Source: Paraburkholderia sp. BL9I2N2 (GTDB taxonomy: Bacteria; Pseudomonadota; Gammaproteobacteria; Burkholderiales; Burkholderiaceae). From it: a DNA stretch of 64,000 bases. Under the pieces are notes generated by a model. That model was not told the origin of the DNA and did not search any database. It saw only the letters and a program-made list of their open reading frames with translations. Every line of letters starts with the position of its first letter. Within the stretch, counting starts at the first letter, position 1. The position numbers were made by a program, and so were the translations under genes. The stretch lies in NCBI RefSeq assembly GCF_004339745.1, contig NZ_SMGP01000002.1, forward strand, positions 1,550,001 through 1,614,000. The letters are read 5' to 3'. Shown here in pieces: positions 26,178 to 35,569 of the stretch.

Positions 26178-26885
26178 TTACTTCCACAAGGTGCGGCCGA
26201 AAAACGTCAGCGTGCGATCCCAAGCCAATTGCGACCACACCGGATCGAACTGCGTCCTGGCGATACGGCCCGGACCGACCGCCGTTTCGTTCGCGAACGC
26301 GTGGTGTGCGAGATAGCGGTGAAACTCGACGTCGACATTCGCGTCTTTCAGTTTCCTCTCCAGCGCGTCGACCGTTTCGGACACGAAGAACTCGTCTTGC
26401 GTCGCCCAGTGACCGATCAGCGGCGCCTTGATTTTCGAAGCGTCGATATATTCCAGCGGCGGGAAGCCGTACCAGACCACGCCGGCCGACACTTCCGGGA
26501 TATTACACAGCGCGAGCAAGGTCAGCGCGCCGCCCATGCAAAAGCCTGTCACGCCGACATTCGTCGCGTGCTGCTTCAGATATTGGACAGCGCCGCGCAC
26601 ATCCTGAGTAGCGGCGTCGCCGAAATTGAGCCCGTCGAGCAGATGGTGGGCTTCTTCCTCTTCCACCGTCGTTTTGCCTCGAAAGAGATCGGGCACCAGC
26701 GCCAGATAGCCGGCCTGCGCGAGCCGGTCCGCCACGCCGCGAATCTGGTCGTTGACGCCCCACCACTCCTGAATCACGACGATGGCGGGCGCGCCCTCCA
26801 GCTTCTGCGGCTTGGCCAGATAGCCCTGGATCTGCTGGCCGTCGGGCCGGTTAAAGGTGATCATCGAACCTGCTGCCTGTTTCAT
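26178..26885 (-). CDS. Dienelactone hydrolase-family protein
   Basis: 235 residues. The family opens dienelactones in chloroaromatic breakdown but includes many general esterases. The Cys-type triad is visible: Cys116 in GFCMGG, the gating Glu40 in QEWWG, an Asp in WATQDEFF and a His in LAHHAF. GAGGAG precedes the ATG. No chlorocatechol gene is adjacent, although an intradiol dioxygenase lies 12 kb downstream. The upstream region contains a GCTAG-N7-CTAGC repeat. Confidence 0.9.
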   Translation of the reverse strand: MKQAAGSMITFNRPDGQQIQGYLAKPQKLEGAPAIVVIQEWWGVNDQIRGVADRLAQAGYLALVPDLFRGKTTVEEEEAHHLLDGLNFGDAATQDVRGAVQYLKQHATNVGVTGFCMGGALTLLALCNIPEVSAGVVWYGFPPLEYIDASKIKAPLIGHWATQDEFFVSETVDALERKLKDANVDVEFHRYLAHHAFANETAVGPGRIARTQFDPVWSQLAWDRTLTFFGRTLWK

Positions 26886-26912
26886 CAGTTGCTCCTCGAA
26901 GTAGACGAAAGC

Positions 26913-26931
26913 GCTAGCATAGTCCTAGCAT
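26913..26931. promoter_or_regulatory. Inverted/direct repeat upstream of the dienelactone hydrolase gene
   Basis: GCTAG (26913-26917) and CTAGC (26925-26929) are inverted around 7 bases, and CTAGCAT also repeats directly at 26914 and 26925. It lies 28-46 bases before the ATG, where an operator would block or activate transcription. A TATGCT -10 candidate overlaps it on the minus strand. Confidence 0.35.
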
Positions 26932-27111
26932 GGCAGGTTCTGCTCGCCCGCTGCCGCGTCCGGCCGGCGATGCGAACAGCGCGCCGTGCAGCGAAGGAAT
27001 GTGCCGCTTGGCGCCAAGCTTGACCTGGTCGAGTTGCAACGTCATGAAAGGCCGCTCCGCCTCGTCAATGGAATCCACGGCCATCAAAAAGGCCGAGCGG
27101 CAAGTTGCGCC

Positions 27112-28005
27112 TCAGGTCTGGAAATAGCGCGGCCGGTCGAGGTCGGCGATCAAGCCCGGCTGCTTCGGTTCCCAGTCAAGCAGCTTGCGCGTCTGCTCGC
27201 TCGAAGTCGCGGCATCCATTCCGGCAAACAGCGCGAACCAGCCGAAATGGTGGGCCGCCTCATCAACCGATTGCGCGACGACCGGCACGTTCAGGCGTCG
27301 GCCGATCACACCGGCGATCTCGTTGAACGGCACACCTTCTTCGGCAATGGCGTGATACCGGCTGCCGGCGACGCCGCGTTCGAGCGCGAGCCGGTAGACG
27401 CGCGCGGCGTCGAGCCGGTGCACGGCGGGCCAGCGGTTGAGGCCCTCGCCGACGGTCGCCGAGACGCCCTTTTCGCGCGCGAGACCGATGAGATGCGGAA
27501 CGAAAGCATGATCGCCATCGCCATGCACCGACGGCGGCAGACGAACCACCGACGCACGCACGCCGCGCTCCACCAGCGACGCAGCCGTCGCCTCCGACAC
27601 GCGAGGATAGGCGTCGGAGCGTGGAACCGGCGCGTCGTCCTCGGTCGCGAGGCGGCCCGACGCCAGCAGCGCGACCCCGGACGTGACGAGGAGCGGCCGC
27701 TCCGAGCCGACGAGCACGGAGCCGAGCGCTTCGATGACGCGCCGGTCCAGCTCGCAGTTCTCCGCGAATCGGGAGAAGTCGTGATTGAACGCCGTATGAA
27801 TGACACCGTCCGCAGCGGCCGCTCCGGCTTTGAGGCTGTCGAGATCCTCGAGCGAACCGCGCAGGACCTCCGCTCCGGTCCTGGCCAGAGACTCGGCCGC
27901 GGCGTCCGAGCGTACCAGGCCGAGCACGGAATGTCCGGCGGCAATGAGTTCGGCAACGACGGCGGAGCCGACGAATCCCGTCGCTCCGGTAACAAAGACG
28001 CGCAT
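27112..28005 (-). CDS. NAD-dependent epimerase/dehydratase-type SDR
   Basis: 297 residues, an extended SDR. The cofactor motif VTGATGFVGSAVV is at residue 5, acidic/basic residues after strand two (VRSDAAA) suggest NADP, and the mid-protein LVTSGVALLA corresponds to the Ser strand. The classical YxxxK is replaced by YPRVSEATA near 155, as in the atypical family whose members often keep only SE; catalytic details are uncertain. The C-terminus has a LDWEPKQPGLIADLD closing motif. It stands alone, and the substrate is unknown. Confidence 0.85.
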   Translation of the reverse strand: MRVFVTGATGFVGSAVVAELIAAGHSVLGLVRSDAAAESLARTGAEVLRGSLEDLDSLKAGAAAADGVIHTAFNHDFSRFAENCELDRRVIEALGSVLVGSERPLLVTSGVALLASGRLATEDDAPVPRSDAYPRVSEATAASLVERGVRASVVRLPPSVHGDGDHAFVPHLIGLAREKGVSATVGEGLNRWPAVHRLDAARVYRLALERGVAGSRYHAIAEEGVPFNEIAGVIGRRLNVPVVAQSVDEAAHHFGWFALFAGMDAATSSEQTRKLLDWEPKQPGLIADLDRPRYFQT

Positions 28006-28180
28006 CGTAAGACCCTCCAGTTGAAAACGAAGGTCGACTATCGGCGGGTTTCCTTCCGAGGTGAAGTAGTGACGTTTTAGGGGTATACGGACTAACAGGC
28101 TGCGCCGTTCAGGCGCCAGGCAAGCATCTTGCTGAGCTTACCGAAGATGGGTCGTGCATCTTCACTGCCGGGAGCGCGGG

Positions 28181-29527
28181 ATGCGTCAGTTAAACCGCTT
28201 TGTCTTATTCATGCTGCTGCCGCTCGCCGCGTGCGCGGCGGGGCCGTCGAGCCCCACCGATACCGGCTTTGGGCCGTCACCCGTATTGCCCGCGCCAGAA
28301 TCGTCGCTGGTTACCACGGTCAATATCGCGCCCGTCCGGCCGAGAACCGCCGACTTTCTCCCAACCGCTCCCAACGGCTTTGTCGTGACGGAATTCGCTC
28401 GCGGGCTGACTCACCCTCGCTGGCTCTACCCGTTGCCGAACGGCGACGTGCTCGTGGCGGAAAGCAACGCGCCGCAGCGACACGACGAAGGCAGCGGCGT
28501 ATTCGGCTGGATTAGAAAGCAGGTCATGAAACGCGCGGGAGCGGGCACACCGAGCCCCGACCGTATCGTGCTATTGCGCGATACCAACGGCAGCGGCGTC
28601 GCCGATCAACAGACGGTGTTCCTCCGTGGCCTGCACTCGCCGTTCGGGATGGCGCTGATCGGCAACCAGCTCTATGTCGCCGACACGGACGCCATTCTGC
28701 GCTTCGACTACACGCCCGGCGCGACCCGGATCGACACGCCCGGCGTGAAGGTGGCTGATTTGCCGGCTGGCCCAATCAATCATCACTGGACCAAAAACAT
28801 CCTGGCCGACCGTTCGGGCAAGCATCTCTACGTGACGGTGGGATCGAACAGCAACGCGGGCGAAAACGGCGCCGAGGCCGAAGCGGACCGCGCACGGATT
28901 CTCGAATTCGACGTGGCGTCCGGCCAGATGCGGCCCTTCGCGACCGGCTTGCGCAACCCCAACGGACTGTCCTGGCAGCCGGAGAGCGGCGCGCTGTGGA
29001 CTGCCGTCAACGAACGGGACGACCTGGGCAACAACCTCGTGCCGGATTACATGACTGCCGTGAAAGACGGTGCGTTTTACGGGTTTCCTTACAGCTATTA
29101 CGGCCAGCATGTCGACACGCGCGTCAAGCGTCAGCGCCCCGACCTGGTCGCCACGGCAATCGCACCGGACTATGCGCTCGGCAACCATACGGCATCGCTC
29201 GGGCTGGTTTTTTACGACCGGACGCTATTCCCGGCGCACTACCGCAGCGGTGCCTTTGTCGGTCAGCATGGGTCATGGAATCGCAAGCCGTACAGCGGCT
29301 ACAAAGTGGTGTTCATCCCATTCGTCAAAGGCCAACCCGCGGGCGTCCCGGAAGATTTCCTGAGCGGCTTTCTGACCGCCGACGGTCACGCCGTGGGCCG
29401 GCCAGTCGGTGTCGCGCTGGATAAGCGCGGGGCACTGCTGGTGGCGGACGACGTCGGCAATACGGTCTGGCGCGTGGCCCCGCGCACCGATACCGGCGCG
29501 GCAGTTGGCACGCCGCCCGCTCAATGA
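28181..29527 (+). CDS. Lipoprotein of the PQQ-type sorbosone dehydrogenase family
   Basis: 448 residues. The N-terminus MRQLNRFVLFMLLPLAAC is a lipoprotein signal with the acylated Cys at 18. The rest is a beta-propeller of the soluble glucose/sorbosone dehydrogenase type: FARGLTHPRWLYPLPNGDVLVAES, GLHSPFGMAL, TGLRNPNGLSWQP, FVGQHGSWNRKP and GRPVGVALDKRGALLVADD. Members are often quinoproteins that oxidise sugars in the periplasm. I chose ATG 28181 with GGGAG upstream rather than the in-frame GTG at 28154. The porin gene follows convergently. Confidence 0.88.
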   Translation: MRQLNRFVLFMLLPLAACAAGPSSPTDTGFGPSPVLPAPESSLVTTVNIAPVRPRTADFLPTAPNGFVVTEFARGLTHPRWLYPLPNGDVLVAESNAPQRHDEGSGVFGWIRKQVMKRAGAGTPSPDRIVLLRDTNGSGVADQQTVFLRGLHSPFGMALIGNQLYVADTDAILRFDYTPGATRIDTPGVKVADLPAGPINHHWTKNILADRSGKHLYVTVGSNSNAGENGAEAEADRARILEFDVASGQMRPFATGLRNPNGLSWQPESGALWTAVNERDDLGNNLVPDYMTAVKDGAFYGFPYSYYGQHVDTRVKRQRPDLVATAIAPDYALGNHTASLGLVFYDRTLFPAHYRSGAFVGQHGSWNRKPYSGYKVVFIPFVKGQPAGVPEDFLSGFLTADGHAVGRPVGVALDKRGALLVADDVGNTVWRVAPRTDTGAAVGTPPAQ

Positions 29528-29593
29528 CAGCGGATCCGCCTGCCACTTGCGTGGCATAACAACGGACGATCCACTTCAGTCTGCTCACGCAGA

Positions 29594-30622
29594 TCAGAAG
29601 CGCTCCAACACGCCAAGCTGCACACCCTTGACCGGCGCGCCGGGATACGCGACCGGCAGCCCGATCACGTTGACGCCACGCAGCGTGAAGCTCGCATCGT
29701 CGTGATTCGCCAGATAGGCCGCGCTGAAATAGAACAGCAAAGTACGCGACACGTTGTATTCGAACGCCATGCTGAACTGGTCGGCGCTCGCGCCCGCGCC
29801 GGTATAGTCGCGCACGTGCGCATAGCCCAGCGACGCGCGCGCATTCGAAGAAAAGCTGTATTGCGCTGAGAGCGATCCGCCCGCGCCGTGATAAAGCGGC
29901 GTGCCGCCATCGCCGTTGAAGAACGCGAGCCACACCCGCACTTTATCGATCGCGTAGGTCGCGCCGCCGAGATTCGCCCGCAGCGCGCCCGCGCCGTGCG
30001 TCTGCTGACGCGCGTACAACAGCCTGAGGTTGTCGAGCTGGTAGGTGGCGGTGACGTAGTATCCGTCGATACCGTTGCCGTCGTTCTCCGACGGATCGCG
30101 CGTGGCCATCATGACCGTCGCGCTGAATCCGCCGACGACCGGCGACAGATACTCGATCGCGTTGCTCGCGTAGGGTGTGATCTTCGACAGGTTGTTCAGC
30201 CCGGACGCGATCGTGCCCGCGCCGAACGCATCGAGGTCGCCCTTGAACGGGATATAGATGGGCGAATATTGCCGGCCGAAGCGCACCTCGCCCAAGGCGT
30301 TCCGCGCGCCGATCCACGCCTGGCGGTTGAATAGAACACCGGGAGTCTGAAGCGTGCCGTCGACCGAGCTAAAGCCGTTTTCCAGCGTGAAGAGCAGGTC
30401 GGTGCCGTTGCCGAGCGGCTCGCTGCCCCGCAAGCCGACCCGCGAACCGCGATAGGCCCCCGAGTCCAGACGTGGGGTCCAGCCGGACCCTGGGTCGGTT
30501 ACTTCGAGGCTCGTGTCCAGCACGCCATACAGCGTAACGGTGCCCCCGCCGCCATCCGAGGCCGCCGCGCTCTGCAAGCAAAATAGCAGCCCCGCGCCGC
30601 CCATGCCCGCGCGCCAGCCCAC
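29594..30622 (-). CDS. Gram-negative porin (OmpC/Omp32 type)
   Basis: 342 residues from a GTG start with GGAG 8 bases upstream. After a signal peptide ending near SAAAS, the mature protein starts VTLYGVLDTSLE, the hallmark of beta-proteobacterial trimeric porins. SRVGLRGSEPLGNGTDLLFTLENGF, FGRQYSPIY and the terminal LGVLERF with C-terminal Phe (outer-membrane insertion signal) are canonical. 16 beta strands are expected. Selectivity cannot be read from sequence. Confidence 0.92.
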   Translation of the reverse strand: MGWRAGMGGAGLLFCLQSAAASDGGGGTVTLYGVLDTSLEVTDPGSGWTPRLDSGAYRGSRVGLRGSEPLGNGTDLLFTLENGFSSVDGTLQTPGVLFNRQAWIGARNALGEVRFGRQYSPIYIPFKGDLDAFGAGTIASGLNNLSKITPYASNAIEYLSPVVGGFSATVMMATRDPSENDGNGIDGYYVTATYQLDNLRLLYARQQTHGAGALRANLGGATYAIDKVRVWLAFFNGDGGTPLYHGAGGSLSAQYSFSSNARASLGYAHVRDYTGAGASADQFSMAFEYNVSRTLLFYFSAAYLANHDDASFTLRGVNVIGLPVAYPGAPVKGVQLGVLERF

Positions 30623-30910
30623 GCGACGGCTCCAGGCGGCGATCTGCGCGACCGGATCCCACTTTCGTCGCGGCTTGTCGAGTGAAGTTTTCGCGGCGCC
30701 GACCAGATGCAGTCCTCCATAGGCACGTCGAACGTGTGTTCCGGGAACGAACTTCTGCCATGTTGAGACAGGACGTTCGCCGCCGAATCACGAGTGGGAT
30801 GTGAGCAGGCATTGAACGGTCCAGCAGCGAACATAACAGACCTGAGCCGGTTTGCAATTTTCAGCGCCCTTAATTCGGAGCGTTCAGGTGCGTCTATGGG
30901 TGAGCAACGC
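30623..30910. other. Intergenic region upstream of the porin gene
   Basis: 288 bases between the porin start and the chemoreceptor stop. The one clear element is GTTCC-G-GGAAC at 30738-30748, a perfect 5-bp inverted repeat around one base, which could be an operator for the porin. No other gene or hairpin terminator is evident. Confidence 0.4.
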
Positions 30911-32548
30911 TCAAACGACGGCTGCGAATTCGCGTGCTTCTTTCGCCGACGGCCTATGGACCCGCAACGAGCCGCCTTCGTCGCCGGAACCCTGCGGCTC
31001 CAAGTTGAACTGGCTGATCGACACTTGCAGCAGCCGCGCCTGTTCGGTCAGCGTCTGCGCCACCGCCGCGGCCTGCTCGACCAGCGCCGCGTTTTGCTGC
31101 GTCACGCTATCCATTTGCGCGACGGCGTCGCCGACCTGATTGATACCGGCGCTTTGCTCGGCAGCCGCCGCCGCGATCTCGCGCATGACGCCCGACACTT
31201 TTGCAATGGCCTCACGCGCGGAGTGAATCGTCGCGCCGGTTTGCCCGACGAATTCGGCGCCGGTCCCCACCTTGTCCACCGCGCGGCTGATCAACGTGCG
31301 GATTTCCTTCGCGGCCGCCGCGCTGCGCTGCGCGAGCGTGCGCACCTCGCCGGCGACCACCGCGAAACCACGCCCCGCATCGCCGGCCCGGGCCGCTTCC
31401 ACCGCCGCGTTCAGCGCGAGAATATTGGTCTGAAAGGCGATGCCTTCGATGACCGAGATGATCTCCACCATCTTGTGCGACTCCGTCGATATCTCCTGCA
31501 TCGTCGATACCGCTTGCGCCGCCATTTCGCCGCCGCGATTGACGATCTGCTCCGCGCCGGAGGTCAGTTGGCTCGCTGTCTGAGCGTTCTCCGCCGTCTG
31601 TCGCACCATTGCCGTCATCTGTTCCATGCTCGCCGCGGTCTCCTCGAGCGACGCCGCCTGATTCTCCGTGCGTGCCGACAGATCCGAGTTGCCGCCGGCA
31701 ATCTCGCGCGCGCCTGTCGCCACCTTGTCGGCCGCGCCCTTGATCTGTTCGATCGTGTGGGCCAGCGCGTCGCGCATGCGCTGCATGGTGTAAAGCAGGC
31801 TCGAGTCGTCGCCGTGACGGAGGTCGACGGGAATGGCCAGGTTGCCCTGCGTGATTTCGCCGGCCACTTGCGCAACGTAGGCCGGATCGCCGCCGATCGT
31901 GCGCTGGATGCTGCGATTGGTCAGCGAGACCAGCGCCGACAGCAGCAGCGCGACGACGGCAAAGATTCCGCCGACGAAATACAGCGACTCCTTGAACGCG
32001 GCGTCGATGTCGTCCACGTAAGCGCCCGTTGCGATGATCCAGTCCCACGGCGCGTAACGCACGACGTAGCCGATCTTGCCGACCGCGGCGGCGGGCGGGT
32101 TTTGCGGATGCGGAAACACGTAGTCGACGAAACCGCCGTTCGGCGCCTGCGCGACCTTGGCGAATGTCACGTAGTGGTGACGGCCGTCGGCATCGGCGGT
32201 GCCGGCGAGATCCTTGCCGTTCAACGCGGGCTTCATCGCATGCATGACCATGCGCGGTGTCGAATCGATCACGAGGAAGTAGCCGTCCTCGCCGTAACGT
32301 ACACCGCGCAGCCGTTCGAGCGCCTGCCGGCGGGCGTCCGCTTCGCTGAGCGCGCCGCTTTGCGCCAGCGCCGCATATTCCGTCACGATACTGAGCCCGA
32401 CATGGGCCACGTTGACCAGATCGTTCTTGCGCTCCTCGATGCGGGTCTGCCGCGACAGCCACGCCGCCGACACCGACACGGCGAGAAGTGCCACGAGGCT
32501 GACGACCAGCGGCAGCCAGAGCTTCTGTGTGAAACTGAATCGGACCAT
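30911..32548 (-). CDS. Methyl-accepting chemotaxis protein with single Cache domain
   Basis: 545 residues. Order: membrane helix 10-30, periplasmic sCache_2 sensor (about 35-185; GYFLVIDSTPRMVMHAMKP, GFVDYVFPHPQ), membrane helix 190-210, HAMP, then the cytoplasmic coiled-coil. The signalling tip reads EIISVIEGIAFQTNILALNAAVEAARAGD, positions about 350-378. There is no NWETF-type pentapeptide at the C-terminus, so methylation enzymes are recruited otherwise. sCache_2 domains often bind small carboxylates. A cluster of carboxylate genes lies nearby. Start at ATG 32548. Confidence 0.93.
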   Translation of the reverse strand: MVRFSFTQKLWLPLVVSLVALLAVSVSAAWLSRQTRIEERKNDLVNVAHVGLSIVTEYAALAQSGALSEADARRQALERLRGVRYGEDGYFLVIDSTPRMVMHAMKPALNGKDLAGTADADGRHHYVTFAKVAQAPNGGFVDYVFPHPQNPPAAAVGKIGYVVRYAPWDWIIATGAYVDDIDAAFKESLYFVGGIFAVVALLLSALVSLTNRSIQRTIGGDPAYVAQVAGEITQGNLAIPVDLRHGDDSSLLYTMQRMRDALAHTIEQIKGAADKVATGAREIAGGNSDLSARTENQAASLEETAASMEQMTAMVRQTAENAQTASQLTSGAEQIVNRGGEMAAQAVSTMQEISTESHKMVEIISVIEGIAFQTNILALNAAVEAARAGDAGRGFAVVAGEVRTLAQRSAAAAKEIRTLISRAVDKVGTGAEFVGQTGATIHSAREAIAKVSGVMREIAAAAAEQSAGINQVGDAVAQMDSVTQQNAALVEQAAAVAQTLTEQARLLQVSISQFNLEPQGSGDEGGSLRVHRPSAKEAREFAAVV

Positions 32549-32752
32549 GCACGCGCCCCGCATCTGTATCGAATGATCGAGCCGGATCTCATCATGGCAA
32601 CACGTGCCGATATCGGAATCGACACGTCGTTGCTTGGATGCGACCACCCGATTCATTTATCGGCAATCGCGTGCATGTTCTGTGTAGAGACAAACCCTTT
32701 ACGGGGAATGAGCGAGCCTGAGCTACAGCAATGCGTTCGGCCCGCAGTTGCC

Positions 32753-33520
32753 TCAGTGCTTCTCGTACTCGTCATGCCGACGCCACCACACCCCCGTCTC
32801 GTTACGCCCTTTGGGCGCGCGGTCGAGCCACTGATACATGCCCCACAGCGCGTCCACGCCGCGCCCATAAGTGGAATACGTGTGGTACACCACGCCGTCT
32901 TCGAGCACGAACGCGCTCATGCCGGGCCTGTCCAGCGAATACGTCGGCGCGTCGGTCCCGCAGGCGGCCGCGAACTCAACCACGGGCGCCGGCGCCGGTG
33001 TCGCATCCATCGCATGGCCACCACGCTGGAAGTTGTATTCGACGCTTCCTTCGCGTTGCTGCTGCTCGGTGAACGAGACGTTGATATCGAAGTTGAAGTC
33101 GCTGCCCGCCGACGACGCCCACGGAAACGTCCATCCCATGCGCCGCTTGTACGCCTGCAGCTTCGCGAGCGGCGCGCGCGATACCGCCGTCATCGCGACA
33201 TCGTGATTCGCCAGATGGACCACGGAACCGTTGAACCCGTCCGCGACCGCCGAACACGACGGGCAGCCCGCGGTGTAGTCGGGGCCGAACATGAAGTGAT
33301 AGACGAGCAACTGCGAGCGTCCTCGAAAGAGATCGGCCAGCGAGGCGCTGCCTTCATCGGTCTCGAACCGGTAGGCCTTGTCGATTCGGACCCAGGGCAG
33401 CGCCTGCCGCTGCCGGGCCAGTTCGTCGCTCTGCCGCGTGAGCGCCTTTTCCGCTTCGAGCAGGTCGAGCCGCGCGGCCAGCCATTCTTCCCGTGTGCCG
33501 ATGCTGTGTTTCGTCGTCAT
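32753..33520 (-). CDS. DUF899 family thioredoxin-like protein
   Basis: 255 residues. DUF899 proteins have a thioredoxin-like fold with an unusual CxxC. Here it is CPSCS in the segment DYTAGCPSCSAVADGF (near residue 85). Other family marks are YHFMFGPDY, AYKRRMGWTFPWASS and the final VWWRRHDEY. No signal peptide is present. AAGGAG lies 7 bases before the ATG. Biochemical role is unknown; the redox motif suggests thiol chemistry. Confidence 0.9.
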   Translation of the reverse strand: MTTKHSIGTREEWLAARLDLLEAEKALTRQSDELARQRQALPWVRIDKAYRFETDEGSASLADLFRGRSQLLVYHFMFGPDYTAGCPSCSAVADGFNGSVVHLANHDVAMTAVSRAPLAKLQAYKRRMGWTFPWASSAGSDFNFDINVSFTEQQQREGSVEYNFQRGGHAMDATPAPAPVVEFAAACGTDAPTYSLDRPGMSAFVLEDGVVYHTYSTYGRGVDALWGMYQWLDRAPKGRNETGVWWRRHDEYEKH

Positions 33521-33627
33521 GCTTGACTCCTTGCTTCGCTATGCGAAGTGCTGTGGGTTGGTCGTGCTAGATTAGCCCCGGGCTTCGAACGACGGGAGTG
33601 ACAAGTGTGGCGTGATTCACCTGGACC

Positions 33628-34848
33628 ATGGACTCGCTAATCACGGCGGCGGCGCGCGCGCTCGCCACGGGCGATCCGCTCGGCGCGCTGAATCGCGTCG
33701 CCTTGCGCGATGACGCGCCCGCGCTCGCGTTGCGCGGCATCGCCATGGCGCAGCTCGGCGATCTGGTGCGGGCGAAGGCGCTCGTGCGAAGCGCCGCGCG
33801 TGCCTTCGGTGCGCGGGAGCCGGTGGCCCGCGCGCGATGTATCGTCGCCGAGGCCGAGATCGCGCTCGTCTCACGCGATCTGAACTGGCCCACGAAGGCT
33901 CTGGAAGCCGCTCGCGCCACGCTCGAAGCGCACGGCGACCGGCTCAACGCCGCTCATGCGCGCTATCTCGCGGTGCGGCGCCTGCTGCTGATCGGACGTC
34001 TCGACGAAGCCGAACGCGCGCTTGCCGGGCTCGATCCCACACCGTTCCCACCGCCTTTGAGGACCGCGCACGAACTGGTCGTGGCAGGCGTCGCGCTGCG
34101 CCGTCTTCAGACCAAAGCAGCGCGCTCAGCGCTCGAACGAGCCCGGCGCGCAGCGGGTCTCGCGCGTATTCCTGCACTGACGGCGGAGGTCGACAACGCC
34201 GCGCTCGTTCTGAACGCACCCGCGGCGCGGCTGCTCGCGCGTGGCGAGGAACGCCCGTTGCTGCTCGACGAAGTGGAAGCGCTGCTGGCATCGAAGGCAT
34301 TGATCGTGGACGCGTGCCGTCACGTCGTGCGCGACGCCGGCGCGGTGATCTCGCTCGCCAGCCGTCCGGTGTTGTTCGTGCTCGCGCGCGCGCTGGCCGA
34401 AGCATGGCCGGAGGACGTATCGCGCGACGTGCTCGTCGCGCGAGCCTTCAGGGCCAAGGCCGCCGATGAATCGCATCGCGCGCGCCTGCGGGTCGAACTC
34501 GGGCGGCTGCGTTTGGTGCTTCGCGCAGTGGCCAGCGTGAGCGCGACGCGGCGCGGGTTCGCGCTGGTGCCGCGGCATGCGCAGGAGGTAGTCGTGCTGG
34601 CGCGGCCTGTCGAGGACAAACATGCGCCCGTGCTTGCCTTGCTCGCCGACGGTGAGTCCTGGGCGAGCTCGGCCCTCGCGCTCGCGCTTGGCGCGAGCCA
34701 GCGCACCGTGCAGCGAACCCTCGACACGCTCGCGGCGCAAGGCAAGGTGCAGTCTCTCGGCCAAGGGCGGGCGCGTCGCTGGATGACGCCGCCCATGCCC
34801 GGATTCACGACGACCTTGTTACTCCCCGCTCCGTTGCCGGTTGATTAG
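33628..34848 (+). CDS. TPR-like helical protein with C-terminal HTH (putative regulator)
   Basis: 406 residues. The first ~330 are almost all amphipathic helices in pairs (ARALATGDPLGALNRVALRD, ARCIVAEAEIALVSRDL, AHARYLAVRRLLLIGRLDEAERALAGL), reading as TPR-like scaffold. The last ~70 form a winged helix: ESWASSALALALGASQRTVQRTLDTLAAQGKVQSLGQGRARRW, positions about 350-392. It is not LysR, AraC or TetR. The beta-propeller gene follows after 32 bases in the same direction, so they form an operon. It is probably a DNA-binding sensor; the ligand is unknown. Confidence 0.75.
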   Translation: MDSLITAAARALATGDPLGALNRVALRDDAPALALRGIAMAQLGDLVRAKALVRSAARAFGAREPVARARCIVAEAEIALVSRDLNWPTKALEAARATLEAHGDRLNAAHARYLAVRRLLLIGRLDEAERALAGLDPTPFPPPLRTAHELVVAGVALRRLQTKAARSALERARRAAGLARIPALTAEVDNAALVLNAPAARLLARGEERPLLLDEVEALLASKALIVDACRHVVRDAGAVISLASRPVLFVLARALAEAWPEDVSRDVLVARAFRAKAADESHRARLRVELGRLRLVLRAVASVSATRRGFALVPRHAQEVVVLARPVEDKHAPVLALLADGESWASSALALALGASQRTVQRTLDTLAAQGKVQSLGQGRARRWMTPPMPGFTTTLLLPAPLPVD

Positions 34849-34880
34849 GATGGCAACACGATAACCACGAGGGACAAACC

Positions 34881-35513
34881 ATGAAACGATCAGCCGCGGA
34901 AATCATCAACGAGTACGGCCCCTTTGCGGGCATAGAACGCGTGCATGGCGTGACATACGACGGCCAGCACGTCTGGTTCGCGACGGGCGACGCGTTGAAC
35001 GCGCTCGACCCGCAGAGCGGCAAGACGGTCCGCTCGATCGACGTCGCGGCGCACGCGGGTACGGCCTTCGACGGCCAGCATCTGTACCAGATCGCCGAGG
35101 ACCGTATCCAGAAGATCGATCCCGCCACTGGCAGCGTGCTCGCCACGATCCCCGCGCCCGGCGGCGGTGCCGACTCGGGACTCGCGTGGGCCGAAGGGAC
35201 ACTGTGGGTCGGACAGTATCGGGAGCGCAAAATCCATCAAGTCGATCCGCAGACGGGCGCGATTTTGCGCACCATCGAGTCCAATCGCTTCGTGACCGGC
35301 GTCACGTGGGTAGACGGTGAACTTTGGCACGGCACGTGGGAAGGCGACGAAAGCGAATTGCGGCGAATCGATCCGCGCACCGGCGAAGTTCAGGAGCGGC
35401 TGGAGATGCCGTCCGGCGTCAGCGTGTCGGGGCTTGAATCGGACGGCGGCGATCGGTTCTTTTGTGGCGGCGGAAGCAGCGGCAAGGTACGGGCGGTGCG
35501 GCGGCCTAAGTGA
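34881..35513 (+). CDS. Vgb-like beta-propeller protein
   Basis: 210 residues with no signal peptide, so cytoplasmic. Five repeats of ~40 residues follow one pattern: DGQHVWFATGDALNALDPQSG, DGQHLYQIAEDRIQKIDPATG, EGTLWVGQYRERKIHQVDPQTG, DGELWHGTWEGDESELRRIDPRTG and a shorter end. This is the streptogramin-lyase (Vgb)/YncE-type propeller repeat, each with a conserved I/L-DP-x-TG turn. It is co-transcribed with the HTH regulator. A five-bladed cytoplasmic propeller may bind a ligand or another protein; catalysis is unproven. Confidence 0.8.
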   Translation: MKRSAAEIINEYGPFAGIERVHGVTYDGQHVWFATGDALNALDPQSGKTVRSIDVAAHAGTAFDGQHLYQIAEDRIQKIDPATGSVLATIPAPGGGADSGLAWAEGTLWVGQYRERKIHQVDPQTGAILRTIESNRFVTGVTWVDGELWHGTWEGDESELRRIDPRTGEVQERLEMPSGVSVSGLESDGGDRFFCGGGSSGKVRAVRRPK

Positions 35514-35528
35514 GGTTGTGGGGTGGGG

Positions 35529-35557
35529 GCCGATTGCAAAAGCAAGCCGCAATCGGC
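35529..35557. terminator. Hairpin between convergent beta-propeller and LysR genes
   Basis: GCCGATTGC (35529-35537) and GCAATCGGC (35549-35557) form a perfect 9-bp stem with an 11-base loop. There is no T-run. It sits in the short gap between convergent stops. Confidence 0.55.
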
Positions 35558-35569
35558 GCCTACGTCCGC

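Noticed and set aside
30794..33526. A 910-codon open frame on the plus strand
   Set aside because: It lies antisense to the chemoreceptor and DUF899 genes, is His/Arg-rich with no recognisable domain, and arises from third-position GC bias.
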